Of a stretch of 64,000 nucleotides of DNA, positions 16,856-24,361 are shown piece by piece (within the stretch, counting starts at the first letter, position 1; every line of letters begins with the position of its first letter). This stretch comes from Pedobacter foliorum (GTDB lineage: Bacteria > Bacteroidota > Bacteroidia > Sphingobacteriales > Sphingobacteriaceae), in contig NZ_JABSNU010000021.1 in NCBI RefSeq assembly GCF_013266735.1, positions 1 to 64,000 on the forward strand, read 5' to 3'. The notes under the pieces were generated by a model that was given only the letters and a program-made list of their open reading frames with translations, had not been told where the DNA came from and did no database searches. The position numbers and the translations under genes are program-made.

Positions 16856-17968
16856 TTATTCCTGTTCTTCGAGCTTAATGTTTTTGGTTAGTCGATACAC
16901 CTTACGTTTTTTCTGTGGTTTTTCTTCTCCACCAAGCAAGATTCCCCACGGTTTTAACGAGTCTACACGATCAAATATTATCTTTAGCATTGCCAGATAA
17001 GGAATACATAAGAACATACCTGATATACCCCATATCATTTCGCCAACTACTATGCCTATAAAGGCGAATAAGGCATTTATCTTTACTTTTGATCCAACTA
17101 CCAAAGGCATCAATACATTTCCATCTAATGCGTGGACACCTGCAAAGGCTATTACTACAAGCAGCATTTTAGCTGCACCTGCTGTGGCAAAAGTGATAAG
17201 TGAACTGATGAGTAAAGCAGTGAAGATGCCAATGTAAGGTATAATGTTAAAGATACCGGCTATTAAACCTAATAGAACTGCATATTTCACATTTAAAATC
17301 CAGAGTACTAAAACCATTAATAGGGTTACAATAAACATTTGGAGGAATAAGCCTGTGATGTATTTCTTGATAATGTATTGGATACGTCTTAGTATTTCAC
17401 TAACCTTATCTGCATGTTGCTCTTCAAATACGGAGGTTAAAAAAGTGAAAAGTACTTTACGATAGTTTAGAATGAAAAAGGTAAAAAGAAGTAGAAAAGA
17501 CAAGAAAAGCAGGGTAGAGGATAGGGTAAGCAATGTTGCTCCTAAAACTGTTGCACTGGTAGAAACAGCGCTGCTGGCGCTATCTTTTAAATAGTCTATT
17601 TGCTTTTTGGTATTGATGTTAAAGGTATTGGAGATCCAGTTCTGGATATCGTGAAAAGAGGTCTCTCCTTGTTTTTTAAGTGCAGGCCAGTCTTGCCACA
17701 AATCTGTAAGTTGATTAGCTAAAAAGTATAAGATACTTGATATAAATGCGATCATTAGTATAACCGATACAATTGAAGCCAAGCTTCTTTTAAAGCGCCA
17801 TTTTTGTTCCAGAAAATTAGAGAGGGGTAGTAAAAGTAATGCCAACAGAAATGAGGTTAGCAAGGGTGCAAGTAATGTTTGTCCTAAAATAGCCAGGTAT
17901 CCTAAACAAATGATTGCAAATAGCACTAATGCTAGTTTGGCATAAAAAGGGAGTGCGATGTTCCTCAT
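16856..17968 (-). CDS. AI-2E-family (YdiK/PerM-like) membrane permease
   Basis: 370 aa, about eight membrane segments, with the long extracytoplasmic loop (WQDWPALKKQGETSFHD) and the C-terminal core GLIAGIFNIIPYIGIF and GIVVGEMIWGISGMFLCIP typical of PF01594. Members export small molecules or act as ion antiporters, and AI-2 transport is proven for only a few. The substrate here is unknown. The C-tail is basic (EEKPQKKRKVYRLTKN). It begins a leftward run with the small membrane protein and mazG. Confidence 0.9.
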   Translation of the reverse strand: MRNIALPFYAKLALVLFAIICLGYLAILGQTLLAPLLTSFLLALLLLPLSNFLEQKWRFKRSLASIVSVILMIAFISSILYFLANQLTDLWQDWPALKKQGETSFHDIQNWISNTFNINTKKQIDYLKDSASSAVSTSATVLGATLLTLSSTLLFLSFLLLFTFFILNYRKVLFTFLTSVFEEQHADKVSEILRRIQYIIKKYITGLFLQMFIVTLLMVLVLWILNVKYAVLLGLIAGIFNIIPYIGIFTALLISSLITFATAGAAKMLLVVIAFAGVHALDGNVLMPLVVGSKVKINALFAFIGIVVGEMIWGISGMFLCIPYLAMLKIIFDRVDSLKPWGILLGGEEKPQKKRKVYRLTKNIKLEEQE

Positions 17969-18075
17969 AGATGATTGGTTGAACCCAGTTAGTGAAAGTT
18001 TAACGTAGGGAAATTAACTAAAAACAAACGCCCTGCCAAATATTTAGCAGAGCGTTTGTTATATTAAAAGAAATG

Positions 18076-19029
18076 TTATTCCCAGGCACTCGCCTCATCC
18101 AGAATAGCAATGTCTTCAATGTTTAATTTTAAGGTTACCGCTTTTTTGATATCCTCTAATTGACCTAAACTGGTTACACTTACAATTGGAGCGGTTATAG
18201 ACGGCCGGGCTATTAACCAGGCTAGAGCTATACTTGCCTGATCTGCGCTGTATTGTTCTGAGACTTCATCAAGCGCCTTTAATATTTTAAAACCTCTCTC
18301 GTTAAGGTATTTTTTAACTCCCCTCCCCCGTTGACTTTTGTTTAAGTCTTCTTCTGAACGATATTTTCCTGTTAAGAACCCACTTGCAAGGGCAAAATAG
18401 TTAATTGTTCCTAATTCGTTGTCCAGTACAATTTGCTCATAGTTTTTTTCGTATCCTTCACGCTGATATAGGTTGTATTCTGGTTGCAGCGTTTGGTATT
18501 TAGGTAGATTGAGTTTCTTTGCTATTTCTAATGATTCAATTAAACGCTCTGGTGAAAAGTTAGAGGCCCCAATCCACCTGACTTTGCCTTCTTTGATTAA
18601 TTGATGATAAGCCTCTAAAGTTTCTTGTATTGGTGTGTCGAGATCATCGTAATGTGATTGATAAAGATCTATATAGTCTGTTTTTAATCTTTTTAAAGAA
18701 TCTTCTACTGCCTGAAAGATGTACTTTTTAGATAAACCTTTTTTATCAGAAGGCAACGGAGCGCCAACTTTTGTGGCAAGTATAATCTTATCTCTGTTCT
18801 TTTTCTGGGACATCCAGTTCCCAATTATTGTTTCTGATTCGCCACCTGAGTTCCCGGGTATCCATGCAGTATATACATCTGCTGTATCAATAAAGTTAAA
18901 GCCTGCATCAGTAAAGCCATCAAGTATTTCAAATGATCTTTTTTCATCGGCAGTCCAGCCAAATACGTTACCTCCAAAAGCTATTGGATAAATAAACAAG
19001 TCGGAATGTCCTAGTTTTCTCTTTTTCAT
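18076..19029 (-). CDS. Aldo/keto reductase
   Basis: 317 aa (beta/alpha)8-barrel NADPH oxidoreductase. The tetrad is visible: Asp and Tyr in FIDTADVY, Lys in ILATKVG and His in LYQSHYDD. The NADPH site region IVSVTSLGQLEDI is near the C-terminus. It is closest to the YajO/Gfo-like AKR11-12 type that reduces aldehydes or ketones; the physiological substrate is not predictable. It stands alone between gaps of about 110 bp. Confidence 0.92.
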   Translation of the reverse strand: MKKRKLGHSDLFIYPIAFGGNVFGWTADEKRSFEILDGFTDAGFNFIDTADVYTAWIPGNSGGESETIIGNWMSQKKNRDKIILATKVGAPLPSDKKGLSKKYIFQAVEDSLKRLKTDYIDLYQSHYDDLDTPIQETLEAYHQLIKEGKVRWIGASNFSPERLIESLEIAKKLNLPKYQTLQPEYNLYQREGYEKNYEQIVLDNELGTINYFALASGFLTGKYRSEEDLNKSQRGRGVKKYLNERGFKILKALDEVSEQYSADQASIALAWLIARPSITAPIVSVTSLGQLEDIKKAVTLKLNIEDIAILDEASAWE

Positions 19030-19140
19030 GAGCTGTAATTTCTGTTGTTAAGGTAGGTTGCGTGAGAGCAGAATACTTCTTTAACAAAAATAACAGCGTC
19101 ATGTTTCTATTATCGTCGGCAGTTTGGAATATATAGATAA

Positions 19141-19821
19141 CTATTTGGTTTCAACTGTTTTGGTTGCTCTTAGCATTTCTCGTTTTCCGGGTGCTCCGGG
19201 TAGCTTTTCTATGGTAAAGCCTACGGCTTTGAGTGCGCGCTTAAGTTTTCCGGTGATGGCATAAGTAACAAATATCCCTCCTGGTTTTAAAAACTGACAG
19301 GTATGGACAATGATTTCATCCGTCCACATTTCAGGTTGATGCTGAACTGAAAAGGCATCAAAGTAAATGAGGTCGAATCTTTGTGCGGTCTCGAATCTAT
19401 GAAGATAGGTTTGCACAATTTTAAGCTGTTGATCAGGCAATAGGTTTACCGCTTGCAGTAATGCTTTTCCATAATTGTCGATGAGACTCTTCCAAATTGC
19501 ATCTGATACATATGCATTGTAGCCTGTTGATTCTAATTCTTCAATCGTTAAAGGAAAGGCCTCTAGTCCTGTATATTTAAGTGCTACCTTATGTTCTGTA
19601 GAATGGGCAATGCTCATTAGAAAATTAAGACCTGTACCAAAGCCAACCTCTAAAACAGCTATTTCTTGATCAGGAAAGCTGGCTATTGCATGTTTTAAGC
19701 CTGCATCAATAAATACATGTTTGCTTTCTTGCAGTGCTCCGTGTTTAGAGTGATAATTTTCGCCAATACTTTCGTTGTACAGGGTGTTTGAACCATCGGC
19801 GGTTTGGATAAGTTTATTCAT
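19141..19821 (-). CDS. mnmD: tRNA mnm5(s2)U34 methyltransferase MnmD
   Basis: 226 aa. It is the stand-alone methyltransferase form of the MnmC N-domain, which finishes the mnm5 group on the wobble uridine of certain tRNAs using SAM. The SAM site VLEVGFGTGLNFLMSIA is near residue 55 and the family motif DLIYFDAFSVQHQPEMWT near 155. The C-terminal oxidase domain of E. coli MnmC is absent, as usual in Bacteroidetes. A TAAGTTTG -7 element (19834-19827, minus) lies only 5 nt before the ATG, so the mRNA may be nearly leaderless. It is divergent from the MmcQ/YjbR gene. Confidence 0.9.
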   Translation of the reverse strand: MNKLIQTADGSNTLYNESIGENYHSKHGALQESKHVFIDAGLKHAIASFPDQEIAVLEVGFGTGLNFLMSIAHSTEHKVALKYTGLEAFPLTIEELESTGYNAYVSDAIWKSLIDNYGKALLQAVNLLPDQQLKIVQTYLHRFETAQRFDLIYFDAFSVQHQPEMWTDEIIVHTCQFLKPGGIFVTYAITGKLKRALKAVGFTIEKLPGAPGKREMLRATKTVETK

Positions 19822-19873
19822 CCGTACAAACTTAGATAAAATAGTTTTTAACTTTAGGTCTTAATTGCTTGTT

Positions 19874-20209
19874 ATGGATATTGAAACATTTAGAGACTAT
19901 TGCCTGAGCCTAAAAGGAACTACAGAGGGTATGAAATGGGATCACCTTTGCTTTATGATAGAAGAAAAAATCTATGTGATTATGTCGCTTGAGGAAGGTC
20001 GGTTGTCTATTAAATGTGATCCTGATGAGTTTGATATGCTGGTAGCCAGACCTGGAGTACAGCAAGCATATCATATGGCAAAGCGGCAATGGATATCGTT
20101 AGATAGTTTGGAGGTATTGCTGGAGCCTGAATTGAAAAGCAGGGTAGCAGAATCCCGAACCTTTGTGCTAAGAAAGCTCAGCAAAAAGGTTCAGGAGAAG
20201 TATAACTAA
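19874..20209 (+). CDS. MmcQ/YjbR family protein
   Basis: 111 aa from ATG at 19874 (MDIETFRDYCLSLKG); a TTG three codons earlier is less likely. It has the family pattern: TEGMKWDHLCFMIEEKIYVIMSLEE, then AYHMAKRQWISLDS. These proteins have a CyaY-like double-wing fold proposed to bind DNA, but their role is unproven. It ends 3 bp before the stop of the convergent receptor gene. Confidence 0.88.
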   Translation: MDIETFRDYCLSLKGTTEGMKWDHLCFMIEEKIYVIMSLEEGRLSIKCDPDEFDMLVARPGVQQAYHMAKRQWISLDSLEVLLEPELKSRVAESRTFVLRKLSKKVQEKYN

Positions 20210-20212
20210 CGG

Positions 20213-22672
20213 CTATTTACCTGATTTAACCCTGCGGCCTTCTGACTCAGAACTGCTGGAACGCTGACGGGCTGCTTTGATGTCATTACTTCCAAAGCGG
20301 TAAGTGCAGGTTAAACGGAATACTCGACTTTCCCATTTTTCTCTAACTGTATAATTTTGTGAGGCTAAGGCGCTTGTAATCTTTGCTCTTTGCATATTAA
20401 AAAGGTCATTTGCTGCGAGTTTGATATTTAATTTTTTATCCAGTAATGATTTACTGATGCCGAGATCAATAGAATACTGAGGATCAATGAATATGGTTCC
20501 ATAAACCTGTTTAGACTGGTAATAGCCAGACCACTCTACATTTAGCGTTGGATTTAAGGTAATGGTTTGAGTTGTATTGAAGTTAAATGCAGCTTTTCCA
20601 CTTTGAAATGGTTTACCTAAAATGTCAGGTGTTTTAAAATTATTGTAGAAACCGGTAAAGGTATTTGTGCTGCTCCACCACTTGGTTATTTGTATTGGGT
20701 AACTAATGTTGAGGTTGAATGCATCTTGTGTTGCAAGATTCTGATTAGAAATGAAGATTGTTTTCTTAACTGTATCTGTTAACAGTACATCGGAAATTAC
20801 ATCAGTAGTATGACTGTATCCAAAGGTTACATTTAAGGTTTTTTTGTAGGAATAAGATAGTTCAAAGGCATTTGTGTACTGTGGTTTTAGGAATGGATTA
20901 CCAAATCTATAAGTGTATAAGTCCAGATAATAAATGAATGGATTTAATGAACCGTAATCAGGGCGATCAATTCTTCTGCTGTATGAAATTCCCATATCAT
21001 GATCTTTTGACAATTCCTGATTGATAAATACGCTTGGAAAAAGATTAATATAGTGTCTGTTAACTACTTTTTGCTCTGTAAGCGAATTTCCTTTTGAATT
21101 GGTTTGTTCAGCTCTTAAGCCTAATTGTACAGATGTTGTTTTAAATTTTTTACTGAAGTTAGCATAGGCAGCATTAATGTTTTCATCGTAAAGGAATTGG
21201 TTGCTTCGTTTGGTGTCGTTCTGCCATTGATTGTCTTCATAATTCTCAAATATGAAGTTGTTGTCTGTTTCTACAAAGCTTGATTTTATACCAACTTCAA
21301 GTTTCATCTCTTTATTAATAGGGTAGGTGTAGTCAGTTTTTCCTGCCCATATTTTGGTTGTTGATGGTGTCGCGTTTCTGAAAATATAGTCGGGTTTAGA
21401 AGGCTGCCCCTGATTATTAAGGTATCTGTTGTTGAAATTATTATCCTGTCTGCCTATATGTTCAGAATAATCTGCGTCTATAGTTATTTCCTGGCCAAGG
21501 CTATCTATTGTTCCTTTATAGTTTAGGTTGTATGACATGCCGGTATATTTATATTTATTAGGATTTTGGGCCACCACTGATGAATCAGTTTTGGAAGGCT
21601 GATTGCCTATTAAAGTGAGTACATCTGAGGCGTTTTTTCCGTTTGCATTATATCCATTAAAAGCAAAGCCAATGGTGTTCTTGTCGTTAATAAAATAGTC
21701 TATACCGCCTTTATAGTTGCTGTTGTTTCTAAGTCTAGTATTGTCGCTAGTTTGATCAAAATAGGTTTGATCTGTTTCCGTATTGTTTACCCTGGAAATA
21801 TCTGTACTACCAAATGACTTGTTGCGACCGTAATCATAATTTCCAAAAACATTGATTTTCTTTTCGCGATGATTTAGGTTTAGGCCACCATTTGCTTTGT
21901 AGTATTTGCCATAGCCCACACCTCCAAGTACAGATCCATTGGTGCCATAATTTCGGTTCTTTTTCAATTTGATATTGATGATACCTGAGTTACCTGCTGC
22001 ATCATATTTTGCTGAAGGGTTGGTGATTAATTCGATGGATTGGATAGCATTACCTTCAGTAGATCGAAGTAAGTTGGCCAATTGCTCTGAAGATAGATAA
22101 GTAGGTTTACCATCAAGCATTACTGTTACCCCTTGCTTACCTTTTAGGCTAATTTTGCCATCTTTATCAACAGTAACTCCAGGAGATTTCTGTAAAATCT
22201 CGAGAGCTGTGTTACCTGCCGCCAATGCACTATTCTCTACATTTATTACGGTTTTATCAATTTGTCTTTCTATCAGTGGTTTTTGTTTAACAATTTCAAT
22301 ACCTTTTAGTTCTTTCGCGTCTGTAGCCAATTGTACATCGCCAAGTTCATGAGATTTTTTGGTAGGACTTATAGTGTAAGGCCCCTTAAATACCTTTTTA
22401 TACCCAACTACATAGATGGCTATTAGGTAATTACCTTGTTTAATTTCTTTTAGTTGATAAGTGCCATTGTCGGAGGTAAGTGTACCTTTTATAGCAGTTG
22501 AGTCTTTGGCGTTTAACAAGCTGATGGTAGCATATGGAAATGCTTTTTGTTGTTCGTCTAAAACTTTACCGGATATTTCTCCGGTTGTATTGTCTGTTTG
22601 TGCATTTGCTACCGTAAATAGCAGAGTGCTAGCGAATAGGACAAGAAGTAAAATGTATTTATTAGGTTTCAT
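20213..22672 (-). CDS. Outer-membrane beta-barrel receptor (CarboxypepD_reg-like plus TonB-type barrel)
   Basis: 819 aa from ATG at 22672 (MKPNKYILLLVLFASTLLF; signal peptide ends at VANAQ). The frame can be extended 12 codons but without signal-peptide logic. A carboxypeptidase-like domain (GEISGKVLDEQQKAFPYATISL) is followed by a plug (ILQKSPGVTVDKDGKISLKG, GKPTYLSSEQLANLL, ITNPSAKYDAAGNSGIINI) and an OMP_b-brl_3-type barrel. No SusD partner or enzyme is adjacent. The C-terminus (ARQRSSSSESEGRRVKSGK) is a polar tail after the last strand, unusual for a barrel that should end in an aromatic strand. Confidence 0.88.
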   Translation of the reverse strand: MKPNKYILLLVLFASTLLFTVANAQTDNTTGEISGKVLDEQQKAFPYATISLLNAKDSTAIKGTLTSDNGTYQLKEIKQGNYLIAIYVVGYKKVFKGPYTISPTKKSHELGDVQLATDAKELKGIEIVKQKPLIERQIDKTVINVENSALAAGNTALEILQKSPGVTVDKDGKISLKGKQGVTVMLDGKPTYLSSEQLANLLRSTEGNAIQSIELITNPSAKYDAAGNSGIINIKLKKNRNYGTNGSVLGGVGYGKYYKANGGLNLNHREKKINVFGNYDYGRNKSFGSTDISRVNNTETDQTYFDQTSDNTRLRNNSNYKGGIDYFINDKNTIGFAFNGYNANGKNASDVLTLIGNQPSKTDSSVVAQNPNKYKYTGMSYNLNYKGTIDSLGQEITIDADYSEHIGRQDNNFNNRYLNNQGQPSKPDYIFRNATPSTTKIWAGKTDYTYPINKEMKLEVGIKSSFVETDNNFIFENYEDNQWQNDTKRSNQFLYDENINAAYANFSKKFKTTSVQLGLRAEQTNSKGNSLTEQKVVNRHYINLFPSVFINQELSKDHDMGISYSRRIDRPDYGSLNPFIYYLDLYTYRFGNPFLKPQYTNAFELSYSYKKTLNVTFGYSHTTDVISDVLLTDTVKKTIFISNQNLATQDAFNLNISYPIQITKWWSSTNTFTGFYNNFKTPDILGKPFQSGKAAFNFNTTQTITLNPTLNVEWSGYYQSKQVYGTIFIDPQYSIDLGISKSLLDKKLNIKLAANDLFNMQRAKITSALASQNYTVREKWESRVFRLTCTYRFGSNDIKAARQRSSSSESEGRRVKSGK

Positions 22673-22918
22673 AATATGCATAGTTTTTCCACATACGCTT
22701 TTAAGCATATTAATTGAATATGTGAATGGTTTTGTGATTCTTATTTAGCTATTTATAAGATGCTCAAATGGTGTAAAAGGTTACAGTGCAGATGAAAAAA
22801 AATGAGAAATTGTATTTTAATGTGCTAATTAGCAGATTCCCGTAAATAAAAATGACCCGAAATTACTTCCAGGTCATTTGAATTGTTGAGCGTTGAGTTT
22901 ATACTTTTGATCTGTTTT

Positions 22919-23125
22919 TTAAGAATCAGATTTTATAATTACTTCTTCGGTTTTACTAAAATTCCAAACTTGCCTTTGCTCCATTCTCTCTATAACTAGT
23001 GAGAAGTTCTTCTCATTTTCGTTGATTTCCAGTACGTTGCCTAAGTTCACTAGAGAGTCCCCAATAGCCAGTTGTGAAATACTAATGGCTTTTAGTGCTT
23101 GCATAGGTTCCGATACGTCATTCAT
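22919..23125 (-). CDS. Small conserved-looking protein, unknown function
   Basis: 68 aa (MNDVSEPMQALKAISISQLA and onward). The central stretch IGDSLVNLGNVLEINENEKN followed by VIERMEQRQVWNF looks like a small beta protein. The frame has good codon use, an ATG start and no overlapping alternative, so it is probably real. I cannot name a family with confidence. It is divergent from the TetR gene, 106 bp away, sharing that gap and its inverted repeat at 23181-23195. Confidence 0.65.
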   Translation of the reverse strand: MNDVSEPMQALKAISISQLAIGDSLVNLGNVLEINENEKNFSLVIERMEQRQVWNFSKTEEVIIKSDS

Positions 23126-23180
23126 AATGAGAGATTATGGTTTGGTTAGTTAGGTAGTTAAACTTTTTCAAAAATACTTG

Positions 23181-23195
23181 TTAGAATTTTTCTAA
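23181..23195. promoter_or_regulatory. Inverted repeat TTAGAA-TTT-TTCTAA, possible TetR operator
   Basis: A 6-3-6 palindrome lies 36 bp upstream of the TetR-family start, where self-regulating TetR proteins often bind. It could also affect the divergent small gene. Support is position and symmetry only. Confidence 0.35.
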
Positions 23196-23231
23196 GTGGT
23201 GACATACGTATTTTTTTATTAATTTTAACCC

Positions 23232-23882
23232 ATGGAGAAACCAAGAAAGCGTATAGCTGGAGCAATCAGAGATAAAGAAAGAACAATGCTTAAATTGATT
23301 GCTGCGGTTGGTGAAATCATTAAAAGTGAGGGCTATACGGCATTAGGGGTTAATAATATTGCTAAAAAAGCAGAGGTTAATAAGAAGTTGATTTACAGGT
23401 ATTTTGATAATAATGTAAATAATTTGATAGAAACCTATGTGAAAACAAAGGATTATTGGATTAGTTTGTCGGGAGATATGGAAAAGCTTATGGCCGAATC
23501 TCAAATTGACAATGGCAGACCAATGGTTAAGACGATTTTAAAAACTCACCTTAGTTTCTTTTACACTGAAGAGGAGATGCAGAAGATTGTGATTTGGGAA
23601 ACCAGCGAGAAAAACAAGCTAATGAAAGAGGTTGGTTTAAAACGAGAGGCATTTGGGGAAGAGGTTTTTAAGCTATTACTGCCACATTTCGACAAAACGG
23701 ATGTTGATTTTCGTGCTATAATCGCGTTGCAGGTATCAGGTATAATTTTTATGGTATTGCAGGCTAAGGCTAGTGGAAATCCGTTTTGCGGGATTGATAT
23801 CAATAATCCAGCTGATATGGATCGAATATTAAACTCGTTGGATCAGCTTACTGATTTGTTATACGATAAGGCGTCATCCTGA
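23232..23882 (+). CDS. TetR/AcrR-family transcriptional regulator
   Basis: 216 aa. The N-terminal helix-turn-helix is at about residues 15-60 (GYTALGVNNIAKKAEV, NKKLIYRYFDN). The C-terminal ligand or dimer domain is all-helical and not recognisable. The last codons and the stop (KASS then TGA) come from a GCGTCATCCTGA unit of the dispersed repeat beginning at 23871, so the natural C-terminus may have been changed by repeat insertion. The target is unknown. An inverted repeat sits just upstream. Confidence 0.88.
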   Translation: MEKPRKRIAGAIRDKERTMLKLIAAVGEIIKSEGYTALGVNNIAKKAEVNKKLIYRYFDNNVNNLIETYVKTKDYWISLSGDMEKLMAESQIDNGRPMVKTILKTHLSFFYTEEEMQKIVIWETSEKNKLMKEVGLKREAFGEEVFKLLLPHFDKTDVDFRAIIALQVSGIIFMVLQAKASGNPFCGIDINNPADMDRILNSLDQLTDLLYDKASS

Positions 23883-23912
23883 GAGTATCATCCTGAAAGC
23901 GTCATCCTGAAT
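23871..23912. repeat. Three 14-bp tandem copies of the repeat end
   Basis: GCGTCATCCTGAGA (23871-23884), GTATCATCCTGAAA (23885-23898) and GCGTCATCCTGAAT (23899-23912). They are tandem copies of the terminal sequence of the dispersed palindromic repeat. The first supplies the TetR stop codon. Confidence 0.85.
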
Positions 23913-24283
23913 TTATTTCACTGTTGTCCGGTTAAAATCTAAACACACCATTAAATCATTTAAATTAAGCTAAAAACAGTGTTTTTTTTGTCTTTTGAAA
24001 AAGCAAGCCCTCTGTTTTTCCCATTTTTAAAATTCCTATTTAAATCCGGCTGTCCGGAGAAAATTAGATTATAATTCGTGTTTTAGCATTCTTAACTCTT
24101 TATAGCTGCAATATTCAGGAAAATAATATTTCAGAAGCCAAATATTGCAGCCATTTGTAAGTCGGCTGTCCGGTTAAAATTTATTATAAAACTTTCTCCG
24201 GACAACAGTGAATTTATTTCAGGATCCCTCAAGAGAAAGGAAGCCTTGCTAGTGCGGGATTCTGAAATAAATTCAGAATGACG
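23899..24283. repeat. Dispersed palindromic repeat interrupted by a MITE-like element
   Basis: The left part (23899-23918) and right part (24211-24283) together rebuild a normal copy, including ATTTATTTCAGGATCCCTC, AGAGAAAGGAAGCC and CTAGTGCGGGATTCTG. The 292 bp between them carry terminal inverted repeats and duplicate AATTTATTT on each side. Confidence 0.85.
23919..24210. mobile_element. 292-bp MITE-like element with 13-bp terminal inverted repeats and 9-bp target duplication
   Basis: The ends are perfect inverted repeats CACTGTTGTCCGG (23919-23931) and CCGGACAACAGTG (24198-24210). The sequence AATTTATTT occurs directly on both sides (23910-23918 and 24211-24219), a 9-bp target-site duplication. 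No open frame is inside, so it must be mobilised by a transposase elsewhere. Internally, the sub-end CTGTCCGG recurs near 24045 and 24165, and GCTGCAATATT/AATATTGCAGC (24105-24115 and 24141-24151) form a hairpin. It looks like a deletion derivative of an insertion sequence with sub-terminal repeats. Confidence 0.85.
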
Positions 24284-24361
24284 AGGTTATTGTAATGACA
24301 CGGTTGTCATAATGACGAGACTATCATTATGATTAGGTTATCATAATGATGAGGGGAATTA
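24277..24361. repeat. Five 17-bp degenerate tandem repeats
   Basis: AATGACGAGGTTATTGT, AATGACACGGTTGTCAT, AATGACGAGACTATCAT, TATGATTAGGTTATCAT and AATGATGAGGGGAATTA follow one another without gaps. The first begins inside the right end of the palindromic repeat, and the last contains the stop codon of the M13 peptidase gene. Confidence 0.8.

Noticed and set aside
23919..24210. Calling the 292-bp element an intact insertion sequence
   Set aside because: It has good ends and a target duplication but no transposase frame, so only a non-autonomous element is supported.
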